From UBA1952 sp965246905 (GTDB lineage: Bacteria; Bacteroidota; Bacteroidia; Chitinophagales; Chitinophagaceae): a DNA stretch of 64,000 nt. This document shows positions 41,137-50,555 of this stretch, piece after piece; the first letter of the stretch is position 1; each line of letters opens with the position of its first letter. The position numbers and the translations under genes are program-made. The DNA lies in contig CBDFFZ010000028.1 in assembly GCA_965246905.1 (NCBI GenBank), forward strand, positions 1 through 64,000, in the 5' to 3' direction. The notes beneath the pieces were generated by a model that saw nothing but the letters and a program-made list of their open reading frames with translations, ran no database searches and was not told where the DNA came from.

Positions 41137-42603
41137 ATGCTTACGCTTAAAGACATACTGGTAAATGTACAGCCGCTGCAAGTGGTTGGCGCCACCGGTA
41201 TGGAGATAGCCGGGCTGGAGATTGATTCGCGCAGAATAACGGCTGGTTCAGTATTTATTGCAGTGAGCGGCACCACGGTAAACGGGCATGATTATATAAC
41301 CAAAGCCATTGAGCTCGGGGCATTCGCGATTATCTGCGATACATTGCCTCATGCTCTGCAGGATGATATCACCTATGTGCAGGTAAAAGATACCGACATC
41401 GCAGCCGGGCAGATGGCCGATGCCTTTTTCGGCTCGCCTTCTGCTTCCATCAAGGTGATAGGAATTACCGGTACTAACGGTAAAACTACCGTAGCAACCT
41501 TGCTGTTTCGCCTGTTTGAAAGCCTGGGCTATAAGTGCGGACTGATCTCTACTGTACAAAACCACATTCTCGATAAGGTCGAAACGGCTACACATACTAC
41601 GCCTGATGCTATTTCCATTCAGCGCCTTCTGGCGAGGATGAAAGATGCTGGATGCACTCATGTATTTATGGAAGTAAGCTCCCATGCAATACATCAGCGC
41701 CGCATTGAAGGGCTGCGCTTTGCAGGAGGAGTATTTACGAACATCACACACGACCACCTTGATTATCATAAGACATTTGATGAGTATATCCGGGTAAAGA
41801 AAGCTTTCTTCGACGGCCTGCCCGAAGGCGCATTTGCACTAACGAATGCGGACGATAAGCGCGGCGCGGTGATGCTTCAGAATACGGTGGCTATGAAAGC
41901 GGCTTACAGCCTTCGTACACCTGCTACCATTAAGGGAAAAGTTTTAGAGAACAACCTGACCGGATTGATCTTGGATATCAACGGGCTCGAAGTGCATTGC
42001 AGGCTCATAGGAATCTTCAACGCGTACAACCTGCTTGCTGTATATGGAGTAGCCGTGCTATTGGGTGAGGATAAAATGGAAGTGCTCGCAAAGCTGAGCA
42101 ACCTGCAGGGCGCGCCGGGCCGCTTTGAAACTTACCTGTCTCCAAAAGATAAAGTGCTGGGCATTGTGGATTATGCACATACTCCGGATGCGCTGATCAA
42201 TGTGTTGGCGACGATCAATCAATTGCGCACGGGTGGCCAGCAGGTGATCAGCGTAGTTGGCTGCGGCGGCGACCGTGATACTACCAAGCGCCCCATTATG
42301 GCCCAGGTAGCCTGTGAGCACAGCGATAAGGCAGTGCTTACAGCAGACAATCCGCGCAGCGAAAACCCTGACGATATTCTGAATGATATGGAAGCCGGCC
42401 TGAACCCTACACAGCGCCGTAAGGCCCTGCGGATAGCTGACAGGAAAGAGGCGATCAGAACCGCCTGTATGCTCGCGCAGCCCGGCGACATAGTGTTGGT
42501 GGCAGGTAAAGGACATGAAGATTACCAGGAGATCAAAGGTGTTAAATATCCATTCGATGACCGTAAAGTGCTCACTCAATTATTTGAGGCTCTTGACAGA
42601 TGA
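41137..42603 (+). CDS. murE: UDP-MurNAc-tripeptide ligase (meso-diaminopimelate adding)
   Basis: A 488-residue Mur ligase. The ATP-binding loop is ITGTNGKTTVATLL, the middle motif is MEVSSHAIHQRRIEG and ITHDHLDYH, and DNPRSENPDDI near residue 404 is the DAP-specific motif, so the wall is of the meso-diaminopimelate type. It adds the third residue to UDP-MurNAc-Ala-Glu in the cytoplasm. It begins nine bases after ftsI and is followed by a short G-poor spacer before mraY. Confidence 0.96.
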   Translation: MLTLKDILVNVQPLQVVGATGMEIAGLEIDSRRITAGSVFIAVSGTTVNGHDYITKAIELGAFAIICDTLPHALQDDITYVQVKDTDIAAGQMADAFFGSPSASIKVIGITGTNGKTTVATLLFRLFESLGYKCGLISTVQNHILDKVETATHTTPDAISIQRLLARMKDAGCTHVFMEVSSHAIHQRRIEGLRFAGGVFTNITHDHLDYHKTFDEYIRVKKAFFDGLPEGAFALTNADDKRGAVMLQNTVAMKAAYSLRTPATIKGKVLENNLTGLILDINGLEVHCRLIGIFNAYNLLAVYGVAVLLGEDKMEVLAKLSNLQGAPGRFETYLSPKDKVLGIVDYAHTPDALINVLATINQLRTGGQQVISVVGCGGDRDTTKRPIMAQVACEHSDKAVLTADNPRSENPDDILNDMEAGLNPTQRRKALRIADRKEAIRTACMLAQPGDIVLVAGKGHEDYQEIKGVKYPFDDRKVLTQLFEALDR

Positions 42604-42665
42604 TCTACACAGACAACTTAACTACTTAATTACGCAGCTAACCGCTCATCAACTAAATAACACCA

Positions 42666-43937
42666 GTGCTTTACTACCTCTTCACCTATCTGCGCGATCA
42701 TTTTCATCTCTTCGGGGCCGGGGTATTCTATTACATTACTTTCCGCGTAGCACTGGCCATTATACTTTCTCTGGTTATCACAACAGTGTTGGGTAAAAGT
42801 CTCATTCGCTTTCTTCAGAAAAAACAGATTGGCGAAACAGTGCGCGATCTGGGATTGCAGGGCGAGAAAGCAAAGCATGGCACACCTACAATGGGCGGCA
42901 TCATTATCCTTGCGGCCATACTCATCCCAACGCTGCTGTTTGCCCGGGTTATGAATGTGTATATCGTGCTGATGCTGGTGAGCACCTTATGGCTTGGGCT
43001 GGTTGGTTTTCTGGATGATTATATCAAAGTATTCAGGAAGAATAAGGAAGGGCTTGCAGGCAGATTCAAGATTCTCGGGCAGATCGGGCTGGGCATAATT
43101 ATCGGCACCACGATGTACTACAACAAAAATGTGGTTACAAGCCGTGAAGTGGTAGCTGGTAAAGCGCCGATCTACAATGCTACGGAAAGGGTAATTGTCC
43201 GGCCTTTTCCGAGGAAGGATGAAGATGGCAGAGTTCATGACTACGTGCAGGTGCAGAGCGCCGTTACTACGGTGCCTTTTACCAAAACACATGAGCTGAG
43301 CTATTCCAAAATTGCCGGCAGTCTGGGCTACAGCGCTGTAAAATGGACAACCCCGCTTATCTATATCCTCTTTGTAACGCTCATTATAGTAGCTGTATCC
43401 AACGGGGCAAATCTTACGGATGGGATCGATGGGCTGGCTACAGGCGTTTCTGCTATTGCAGGCATCTGCCTGGGCGTGTTTGCCTATGTATCGGGCAACT
43501 ATGTTTTTGCCAATTATCTCGGCATAATGCATATCCCCAACCTTGGGGAGCTGTCCATATTTATCGGTGCTTTTGTAGGAGCGTGTGTTGGCTTTCTCTG
43601 GTACAATGCTTTCCCGGCGCAGGTGTTTATGGGCGATACCGGATCGCTTGCACTTGGCGGCATTCTGGCTTCGCTCGCCATCATTGTGCGCAAGGAATTG
43701 CTGATCCCTATTATCTGCGGGATCTTTCTCGTTGAGAACCTGAGCGTGGTAATACAGGTAGCCTGGTTCAAGCATACGAAGCGGAAATATGGAGAAGGCC
43801 GGCGGATTTTTCTCATGTCGCCGCTGCACCACCACTACCAGAAGCTGGGCTATCATGAGAGCAAGATCGTAACGCGCTTTTGGATTGTAGGTATTCTGCT
43901 GGCGGTGTTCAGCATCGTGACTTTGAAATTGCAGTAA
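42666..43937 (+). CDS. mraY: Phospho-N-acetylmuramoyl-pentapeptide transferase MraY
   Basis: A 423-residue polytopic membrane enzyme. Motifs: KHGTPTMGGIIIL, GFLDDYIKVF, NLTDGIDGLATG (catalytic Asp pair) and PLHHHYQKLG. It makes lipid I from UDP-MurNAc-pentapeptide and undecaprenyl phosphate. It is longer than the E. coli enzyme (360) because of an insertion of about 60 residues around positions 160-215 (from YYNKNVV to ELSYSK), which I believe is usual for Bacteroidota. It starts at GTG 42666. Confidence 0.96.
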   Translation: MLYYLFTYLRDHFHLFGAGVFYYITFRVALAIILSLVITTVLGKSLIRFLQKKQIGETVRDLGLQGEKAKHGTPTMGGIIILAAILIPTLLFARVMNVYIVLMLVSTLWLGLVGFLDDYIKVFRKNKEGLAGRFKILGQIGLGIIIGTTMYYNKNVVTSREVVAGKAPIYNATERVIVRPFPRKDEDGRVHDYVQVQSAVTTVPFTKTHELSYSKIAGSLGYSAVKWTTPLIYILFVTLIIVAVSNGANLTDGIDGLATGVSAIAGICLGVFAYVSGNYVFANYLGIMHIPNLGELSIFIGAFVGACVGFLWYNAFPAQVFMGDTGSLALGGILASLAIIVRKELLIPIICGIFLVENLSVVIQVAWFKHTKRKYGEGRRIFLMSPLHHHYQKLGYHESKIVTRFWIVGILLAVFSIVTLKLQ

Positions 43938-44051
43938 TTAATTGATTAGATACAGCACATAGTAAAAGCTGAATAAAGAGAGAAGGTACAAGAGTGCGAC
44001 GCAACGGATGCTGAATAGCCCTTCCACTGCCGGAAACAAAAAAGAAACAAC

Positions 44052-45410
44052 ATGAACAACGACACTTCAAAAAAGCTGATTGTGCTTGGCGCCGGGGAAA
44101 GCGGTGTGGGCGCGGCACTGCTGGGCAGCCGGCAAGGGTGGGATGTGTTTGTGAGCGATGGCGGCACATTAAAAGAAAGCTATAAGGCAGACCTGCAGCG
44201 CGAAGGAATTTTATTTGAGGAAGGTGGCCATACGGCAGATAAAATACTCGGGGCTGATTGCATTGTGAAAAGCCCCGGCATCCCGGAGAAAGCGGAGATG
44301 ATGAAAGCTGTGCGCAAGGCGGGGATTGAGGTGTGCAGCGAGATCGAGTTCGGATTCCGCTATGTAGGCGATGGCAAAATTATCGCTATTACCGGCAGCA
44401 ACGGGAAAAGCACCACTACAGTTCTTACCTATCATTTACTCAAAGATGCGGGCTGCGATGTGAGCATGGTAGGCAATATTGGCTACAGTTTTGCGCGGCA
44501 GCTCTGGGACCGCCCAACCGAGTGGTACGTGATGGAGGTGAGCTCTTTTCAGCTCGATGATATCAAGCGTTTTCGTCCGGCAATCGCGGTGATTCTCAAT
44601 ATTACCCCAGATCACCTTGACCGCTATGACTACCAGTTTGAAAAATACGTTGCTTCGAAATTCAGGATCACAGCCAATCAGGATGAAGAAGATCATTTAA
44701 TAATAAACCGGGATGATGAGGTGATCACGAATTATCTGGCATCGCACCCTACTCACGCAAATACAATTTACATCACCATGAAAGAGCAGAATATACCACA
44801 GGCAGGAGCTTACATAAAGGGCGAGGATATGCACCTGAACTACGGTGGCGAGGAAACAAAAATACCTTTAAACGACCTTATCCTACAGGGCAGGCATAAC
44901 CAATATAACAGCATGGCAGCGGGCATATCGGCACGTGTGGCGGGCATCCGCAGTGAAGCAATACGCGAAAGCTTTAACTCTTTCGAAGGGCTGGAGCATC
45001 GCTTAGAGCATGTGGCCAATGTGCGCGGGGTGGATTTTATCAACGACAGCAAGGCTACAAATATGAACTCCGTATGGTATGCGCTGGAAAGCATGAAGCA
45101 GCCTACGATCCTCATTCTTGGTGGCCAGGATAAAGGGAATGACTATGAAGAGATCATGGAGCTGGTAAAGGAAAAGGTAAAAGCGATTGTTTGCCTCGGG
45201 CTTAATAACGAGCCGATCCATGCAGCATTCGATGGCGTAGTAGCGGATATAAAAGATGCGCAAAGCGCTGTAAGCGCTGTTGAAGCGGCTTATGCTTTTG
45301 CAGAGGAAGGCGATGTGATTTTGCTTTCACCGGCGTGTGCATCCTTCGATATTTTTAAGAATTACGAAGACCGGGGCCTTCAATTTAAGGAAGCTGTAAA
45401 TGCGCTTTAA
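44052..45410 (+). CDS. murD: UDP-N-acetylmuramoylalanine-D-glutamate ligase
   Basis: A 452-residue Mur ligase with an N-terminal Rossmann-like LIVLGAGESGVGAAL, the ATP loop ITGSNGKSTTTVLTYHLL, MEVSSFQLDDI, NITPDHLDRYD and the late INDSKATN. It adds D-Glu to UDP-MurNAc-Ala. The 114-base gap before it contains no gene. It starts at ATG 44052 and is followed 20 bases later by ftsW. Confidence 0.96.
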   Translation: MNNDTSKKLIVLGAGESGVGAALLGSRQGWDVFVSDGGTLKESYKADLQREGILFEEGGHTADKILGADCIVKSPGIPEKAEMMKAVRKAGIEVCSEIEFGFRYVGDGKIIAITGSNGKSTTTVLTYHLLKDAGCDVSMVGNIGYSFARQLWDRPTEWYVMEVSSFQLDDIKRFRPAIAVILNITPDHLDRYDYQFEKYVASKFRITANQDEEDHLIINRDDEVITNYLASHPTHANTIYITMKEQNIPQAGAYIKGEDMHLNYGGEETKIPLNDLILQGRHNQYNSMAAGISARVAGIRSEAIRESFNSFEGLEHRLEHVANVRGVDFINDSKATNMNSVWYALESMKQPTILILGGQDKGNDYEEIMELVKEKVKAIVCLGLNNEPIHAAFDGVVADIKDAQSAVSAVEAAYAFAEEGDVILLSPACASFDIFKNYEDRGLQFKEAVNAL

Positions 45411-45430
45411 TCAGGATCAAAACGAAAAAG

Positions 45431-46687
45431 ATGCAAAAGCTGCTGGATAGAATTAAGGGAGACAAGGTAATCTGGTCTGTAGTGCTGATGTTGGCTTTCA
45501 TCAGTCTGCTGGCAGTGTACTCCTCTACCCGCTCGCTTGCGTACAAGATGGATAAAAATGCCTCTTACTACCTGATGAAACAGCTGATGGTGCTGGGTTT
45601 CGGCCTGGCAATTATCTATGCGGTGCATCGGGTAAACTATACCAAGTTTGCCAAGCTCTCTGTGCTTTTTTATGTGATCTCATTACCCCTGCTTGCCTAT
45701 ACTTTATTGTTTGGAGCCAAGATAAACGGCGGTGCGCGCTGGATCGCGCTGCCCGGAACCGGCCTTACTTTCCAGTCGTCCGACTTTGCAAAGCTGGCCC
45801 TGTTTATGTTTCTCGCGCGGCTTTTGAGCATCAAGCAGGCTTCTATTAAAGATCTTAAGGCAGGATTCTTTCCCGTATTGCTGCCGGTATTCCTCACCTG
45901 CGCTTTCATCGCACCAGCCAATCTTTCAACAGCGCTGATGCTGGGCGCTACCTGTTGCATTCTATTCTACGTAGGCCGCGTGCAGGTAAAGCATATTGCC
46001 ATGCTTGCTGTAGCCGGGATGATCGGCGTGGTCTTGCTCTTCGTAGTCTCTAAAGCAACGGGCTATGGCCGCGCGGCTACCTGGGAAAAACGTATTGCCG
46101 ATTTCCGGGGCGGAGGGGGTGAGGACGGCGCCAAGAAAGAGACCATCTTCCAGGTGCAGCAGGCTAAAATTGCCATTGCAAATGGCGGCATTTTTGGCCG
46201 CGGCCCGGGGCATAGTCTCCAGCGGGATTATCTGCCGGAAGCCTATTCGGATTTTATCTTCTCCAGCATTATTGAAGAATATGGTCTTGTAGGCGGCGGT
46301 GTGCTTATCCTGCTTTACTTAACTTTTTTATGGCGGAGCATTATGCTTTTCCGGCGTTGCCCCTATGCATTCGGAGCCTTTTTGGCAGTGGGTCTAAGCA
46401 TTACGCTGGTATTCCAGGCCATGCTCAATATGGCGGTAAATGTGCATCTCGTACCTGTTACAGGCCTCACGCTGCCTATGGTAAGCATGGGCGGATCATC
46501 TATCTGGTTTACGAGCATCGCCATTGGCATTGTGCTCAGCGTAAGCAGGTACGTGGATGAAATGGAAGGCAAGGGAAGCGCAGAAAAAGTAAAAGCTGTA
46601 GAAGTAGCTAGCGATAAGGCTCAGGAAGAGCCAGCGAGCGAAGCAATTAAAGAAGTAAAAGCAAAAAAACAAGCAGCATTAGCCTGA
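45431..46687 (+). CDS. ftsW: Septal peptidoglycan glycosyltransferase FtsW
   Basis: A 418-residue SEDS-family protein with about ten membrane helices. It has NGGARWIALPGTGLTFQSSDFAKLAL, GRGPGHSLQRDYLPEAYSDFIFSSI and GLTLPMVSMGGSS, all family motifs. FtsW polymerises lipid II at the septum together with FtsI. The C-terminal 40 residues form a charged cytoplasmic tail (EEPASEAIKEVKAKKQ). It starts at ATG 45431. Confidence 0.95.
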   Translation: MQKLLDRIKGDKVIWSVVLMLAFISLLAVYSSTRSLAYKMDKNASYYLMKQLMVLGFGLAIIYAVHRVNYTKFAKLSVLFYVISLPLLAYTLLFGAKINGGARWIALPGTGLTFQSSDFAKLALFMFLARLLSIKQASIKDLKAGFFPVLLPVFLTCAFIAPANLSTALMLGATCCILFYVGRVQVKHIAMLAVAGMIGVVLLFVVSKATGYGRAATWEKRIADFRGGGGEDGAKKETIFQVQQAKIAIANGGIFGRGPGHSLQRDYLPEAYSDFIFSSIIEEYGLVGGGVLILLYLTFLWRSIMLFRRCPYAFGAFLAVGLSITLVFQAMLNMAVNVHLVPVTGLTLPMVSMGGSSIWFTSIAIGIVLSVSRYVDEMEGKGSAEKVKAVEVASDKAQEEPASEAIKEVKAKKQAALA

Positions 46688-46712
46688 TTTCAAATAACAA
46701 ATTCCAAAAAAG

Positions 46713-47816
46713 GTGAGCACTCTACGCGTAATCATAGCAGGCGGCGGCACAGGCGGGCATATCTTCCCGGCAGTGGCGATAGGCCATGCTGTGCAGCGCT
46801 TGTCGCCAGGCGCAGAGCTGCTGTTTGTAGGGGCTTTGGGCAAGATGGAGATGGAGAAAGTGCCGCAGGAAGGGTTCAGAATTATTGGGCTGGATATTGC
46901 CGGTTTTAACCGCAGCTCGATGCTTAGGAACCTGATGCTGCCCTACAAAATATTAAAGAGCGCCTGGCAGTCGAGGAAAATCATTGCCGATTTCAGACCC
47001 GATGTGGTAGTTGGTGTTGGCGGCTATGCATCGTTCCCGGTAGTGAATGCAGCGCAGGGTAAAAAACTGCCCACTCTCCTCCAGGAGCAAAATTCATTTG
47101 CAGGAAAGAGCAATAAAATCTTAGGAAAAAAAGCAAAAGCAATCTGCGTAGCCTATGCCGATATGGATCGCTTCTTCCCGAAAGAAAAAATTGTAGTAAC
47201 CGGAAACCCGGTAAGGCAGGCAATTTCCGGCTCGGCAATTACCAGAGGTGAAGGACAAGCTTGGCTTGGCTTAGATGCAGCCAAAAAGACCATCCTCATA
47301 GTAGGTGGCAGCCTTGGTGCAAAATCGATCAATGAAGCGATTGATGCCGGGCTGGAAGCATTGCTGGGCGAGGATGTGCAGATCGCCTGGCAAACCGGTA
47401 AACCTTATTATGAGCTGGCTGTGCAGCGGGCCAAAGCATTTGAGGGAAAAGTAAAAGTATTCGACTTCATCCGGCAAATGGATTATGGCTATGCCGCTGC
47501 AGACATAGTGGTATCGCGCGCAGGCGCATTAGCCATTGCGGAGCTCTGCATTGTAGGAAAGCCGGTACTGTTTGTACCCTATCCATTCGCCGCAGAAGAC
47601 CACCAGACAAGCAATGCAATGGCTCTGGTAGAGCATGGAGCTGCGCAAATGGTAAAGGATGTAGATGCAAAAACAGACCTCATCCCAAAATTAAAAGCTT
47701 TGTTGAATGATGACGCAGCACAGGAAATAATGAGCACTGCCCTAAGCAAAATGGCCATCCGGGATGCAGATACAAGAATCGCGAAACAGATACTAAACTT
47801 AAAAAACAAACCATAG
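46713..47816 (+). CDS. murG: UDP-GlcNAc:lipid I GlcNAc transferase MurG
   Basis: A 367-residue GT28 glycosyltransferase. It begins VIIAGGGTGGHIFPAVAIG, then GVGGYASFPV, LLQEQNSFAGKSNK, the donor-site ILIVGGSLGAKSINEAI and VSRAGALAIAELCIVGKPVLFVPYPFAAEDHQ. It makes lipid II at the inner face of the membrane. It starts at GTG 46713, right after a short run AAATTCCAAAAAA. Fits between ftsW and murC in the usual order. Confidence 0.96.
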   Translation: MSTLRVIIAGGGTGGHIFPAVAIGHAVQRLSPGAELLFVGALGKMEMEKVPQEGFRIIGLDIAGFNRSSMLRNLMLPYKILKSAWQSRKIIADFRPDVVVGVGGYASFPVVNAAQGKKLPTLLQEQNSFAGKSNKILGKKAKAICVAYADMDRFFPKEKIVVTGNPVRQAISGSAITRGEGQAWLGLDAAKKTILIVGGSLGAKSINEAIDAGLEALLGEDVQIAWQTGKPYYELAVQRAKAFEGKVKVFDFIRQMDYGYAAADIVVSRAGALAIAELCIVGKPVLFVPYPFAAEDHQTSNAMALVEHGAAQMVKDVDAKTDLIPKLKALLNDDAAQEIMSTALSKMAIRDADTRIAKQILNLKNKP

Positions 47817-47898
47817 AAGCAAGCCGTAAATGCTCAAACAGCATCAAACTTCATCCAACCTTTCCAACCCTTTCTAACCGCATCCAACATCGTACAAA

Positions 47899-49290
47899 GT
47901 GAATATCTCCTCTTTCAAACACATCTACTTCATCGGCATCGGCGGCATTGGCATGAGCGCTCTTGCACGCTTCTTCGCACAGCGTGGAGTAGTGGTAAGT
48001 GGCTATGACCGTACGGAAACGGAGCTTACTAAAATGCTTGGCGCAGAAGGCATGAATATTGGCTTTGAAGACAACACCACAGCGCCTGATAAGGAAGCAG
48101 ACCTTGTGATCTATACTCCTGCCATTCCAAAGGATAACAAGATCATTAACTGGTACAGGGACAATGGCTATAAGGTTTTTAAGCGCAGCGATGCGCTCCA
48201 GTGGATCACAGAGGCGATGTTTGCAATAACCGTTGCCGGTACGCATGGCAAAACCACCATCTCTACGATGATCGCCTACTTGCTGCGCGAAACAGGCTAT
48301 GGATGCAATGCTTTCCTCGGTGGCATCTCCAATAATTACAACAGCAACTATTGGAGCTCTGAAAACGACACCGCGGTTGTCGAAGCCGATGAATATGACC
48401 GCAGCTTTCTAAAGCTTGCGCCTGATGTTGCAGTGCTTACTTCTATGGATGCAGACCACCTCGATATTTACGGGACCGTTGAAGAATTAGAATCCGCATT
48501 TATCCAGTACACTAAAAATATTAAGCCAGGCGGCACCCTGATCGTAAAGCATGGACTGCATCGTGGCGCCGAGCTTCATGGCCCTAAGACATTAACCTAT
48601 AGCTTGCAAAATAATGCAGCGGATTACTACGCTTCCGGGATTGTTCAAAAGGATGGCGGCTATACCTTCGCGCTCTTTTTTGAAGGAGGAATGATCCCTG
48701 ATATCCGGCTGGCAATTGGCGGAATGCACAATGTGGAAAATGCAGTTGCGGCTATCGCGGTAACGCAGCTCCTCGGCATTCCCTGGGAAACGGTAAAGGC
48801 TGCATTGGCTAATTTTAAAGGTATTAAGCGCCGTTTTGATTATGTGCTCAGAAACGATCAGGTAGTATTTATTGATGATTACGCGCACCATCCGGAAGAG
48901 CTTTCCGCACTAATAAGAAGCGCAAAGCGCCTGTTCCCGAAACGCCGCTGTGTCATTGCCTTTCAACCGCATCTGTTCAGCCGCACCCGCGATCTTGCCG
49001 ATGGATTTGCACACAGCCTCGATGAAGCCGATGAAGTGATCCTGTTGGACATTTATCCTGCCAGAGAATTGCCGATAGAAGGAGTAACGGCTCAGATGAT
49101 TGCTGATAGGATGGGCAATCCCGAGCATACTATTTTATCAAAAGCCGGCTTGCTGGAGTATGTAAAAAACGCTCCGCTGGATCTGTTTATTACCGCCGGT
49201 GCAGGCGATATAGATAAGCTGGTTGCACCTATCAAAGAAGCCCTCGAAAACAAAACGATTATAAATTCACAATCTGCGGCAAAAGCATGA
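47899..49290 (+). CDS. murC: UDP-N-acetylmuramate-L-alanine ligase
   Basis: A 463-residue Mur ligase: YFIGIGGIGMSALARFFAQRG at the N-terminus, ATP loop VAGTHGKTTISTMIAYLL, EADEYDRSFLKL, MDADHLDIYG and DDYAHHPEELSALI. It adds the first residue, L-Ala. It starts at GTG 47899. The spacer before it is built from CATCCAAC-like words. Its end overlaps ftsQ by four bases. Confidence 0.96.
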   Translation: MNISSFKHIYFIGIGGIGMSALARFFAQRGVVVSGYDRTETELTKMLGAEGMNIGFEDNTTAPDKEADLVIYTPAIPKDNKIINWYRDNGYKVFKRSDALQWITEAMFAITVAGTHGKTTISTMIAYLLRETGYGCNAFLGGISNNYNSNYWSSENDTAVVEADEYDRSFLKLAPDVAVLTSMDADHLDIYGTVEELESAFIQYTKNIKPGGTLIVKHGLHRGAELHGPKTLTYSLQNNAADYYASGIVQKDGGYTFALFFEGGMIPDIRLAIGGMHNVENAVAAIAVTQLLGIPWETVKAALANFKGIKRRFDYVLRNDQVVFIDDYAHHPEELSALIRSAKRLFPKRRCVIAFQPHLFSRTRDLADGFAHSLDEADEVILLDIYPARELPIEGVTAQMIADRMGNPEHTILSKAGLLEYVKNAPLDLFITAGAGDIDKLVAPIKEALENKTIINSQSAAKA

Positions 49291-50516
49291 GCCAGAAGCG
49301 CAAAATATCGATCCGAAAAGTCCTCCAGACCCTGCTTACTATTATCGTAGCAGGAGGTTGCGCAGTGGCTATGATCAGCGCCGACCGCCTCCAAAGCAAT
49401 AAAAAAGTAGCTGGCGTGCGCGTGCATATCCGCAATAGTGATAAGGTGCATTTTCTCGATGAAGCGCAGGTAATGAGCCTACTCTTCAACGACCGCCATA
49501 TCAATCCGGAAGACCTTACGCTTGCCCATCTCGATATTCACAAAATGGAATCCATTGCCCGTACTAACCCGTGGGTGAGCGATGCCCAGGTTTATGTAGA
49601 TAATGAGCGCCGGATGCAGATTTATATAACCCAGCGCGTGCCGGTAGTAAGGCTTTTTGAAGAAACCGGGAATAGCTATTACCTTGATACTGCGCTGAGG
49701 TCTATGCCGCTCTCCACTACTTATGTGCACTATACACCAGTGGTAACCGGTGCACCGCAGCTTCGCGATGACAGCCTTGGCACTACACAGAAAGGAACGA
49801 TTCTCTGTTTAGTAAATTATATTACCCGGCATCCTTTCTGGAATGCGCAAATAGCGCAGATCGTTGTTGCCGGCAATAACCAGTTCGAGCTGATACCGGT
49901 GCTCGGAAATCAACGCATTTTACTGGGTGATACTGTTGATCTGGAACATAAGCTCAGCAATCTTTTCTCTTTCTATCAGCAAGTTTGCAACAAGGTTGGC
50001 TGGGATAAATACAAGACGATTGATCTACGCTATACAGGGCAGGTAGTGGCCTCACCGGCCCTTGCATGGAAAGCCCCTGTTGACCGGGTATTGAGCAATA
50101 TGAACTGGGTAAAGGCAGTACTCGATGCCGGCGACAAGAAAGAAAAAGATGAATCCGCAATAGCTGATTCCGGAGCGCCGGCAACTGATAAAATACCGGT
50201 ACGGAATGCATTGCCCGCAATACAAAGCCCGGCTGCAGCCGTAAAGCTGGTGGCAACTGCACCAGCTGCCGCAGCAATCAAACCAACTGCGGCACTGAAA
50301 GGCAAAGACAAAGTGAAGGGCATAGAAACGGTGAAGAAGGCTGCATTAGGAGCAAAGCCGAAAGCAATAAAACCCATAGTAAAAGAAAGCATTAAGAAGC
50401 CTGATCCGAAGAAAAAGGAATCACCAAAAGAGTCTAAGAAAGAAGAGCCGGGGAAAAAGAAAAAAGACCCTAAAAAGAAGATCGTTAAACCTGAAAATCA
50501 ACATACAAATCACTAA
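49287..50516 (+). CDS. ftsQ: Cell division protein FtsQ with long basic C-terminal tail
   Basis: A 409-residue single-pass protein: helix at about 12-32, POTRA-like region (VRVHIRNSDKVHFLDEAQVMSLLF), then the beta domain (IARTNPWVSDAQVYVDNERRMQIYITQRVPVVRL). From about residue 285 a low-complexity tail rich in Lys, Ala and Pro follows (AIKPTAALKGKDKVKGIE, ESPKESKKEEPGKKKKDP), about 125 residues and strongly basic. With FtsQ topology the tail is periplasmic. Most FtsQ are about 270 residues, so the tail is an addition. The start overlaps murC (ATGA). Confidence 0.9.
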   Translation: MSQKRKISIRKVLQTLLTIIVAGGCAVAMISADRLQSNKKVAGVRVHIRNSDKVHFLDEAQVMSLLFNDRHINPEDLTLAHLDIHKMESIARTNPWVSDAQVYVDNERRMQIYITQRVPVVRLFEETGNSYYLDTALRSMPLSTTYVHYTPVVTGAPQLRDDSLGTTQKGTILCLVNYITRHPFWNAQIAQIVVAGNNQFELIPVLGNQRILLGDTVDLEHKLSNLFSFYQQVCNKVGWDKYKTIDLRYTGQVVASPALAWKAPVDRVLSNMNWVKAVLDAGDKKEKDESAIADSGAPATDKIPVRNALPAIQSPAAAVKLVATAPAAAAIKPTAALKGKDKVKGIETVKKAALGAKPKAIKPIVKESIKKPDPKKKESPKESKKEEPGKKKKDPKKKIVKPENQHTNH

Positions 50517-50555
50517 CATTATACCTCGGCTTCGTTGCCGGCATTTCACTAACCA

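Noticed and set aside
43938..44051. Small gene or promoter between mraY and murD
   Set aside because: No open frame with a credible product and no clear TAnnTTTG box; most likely a simple spacer.
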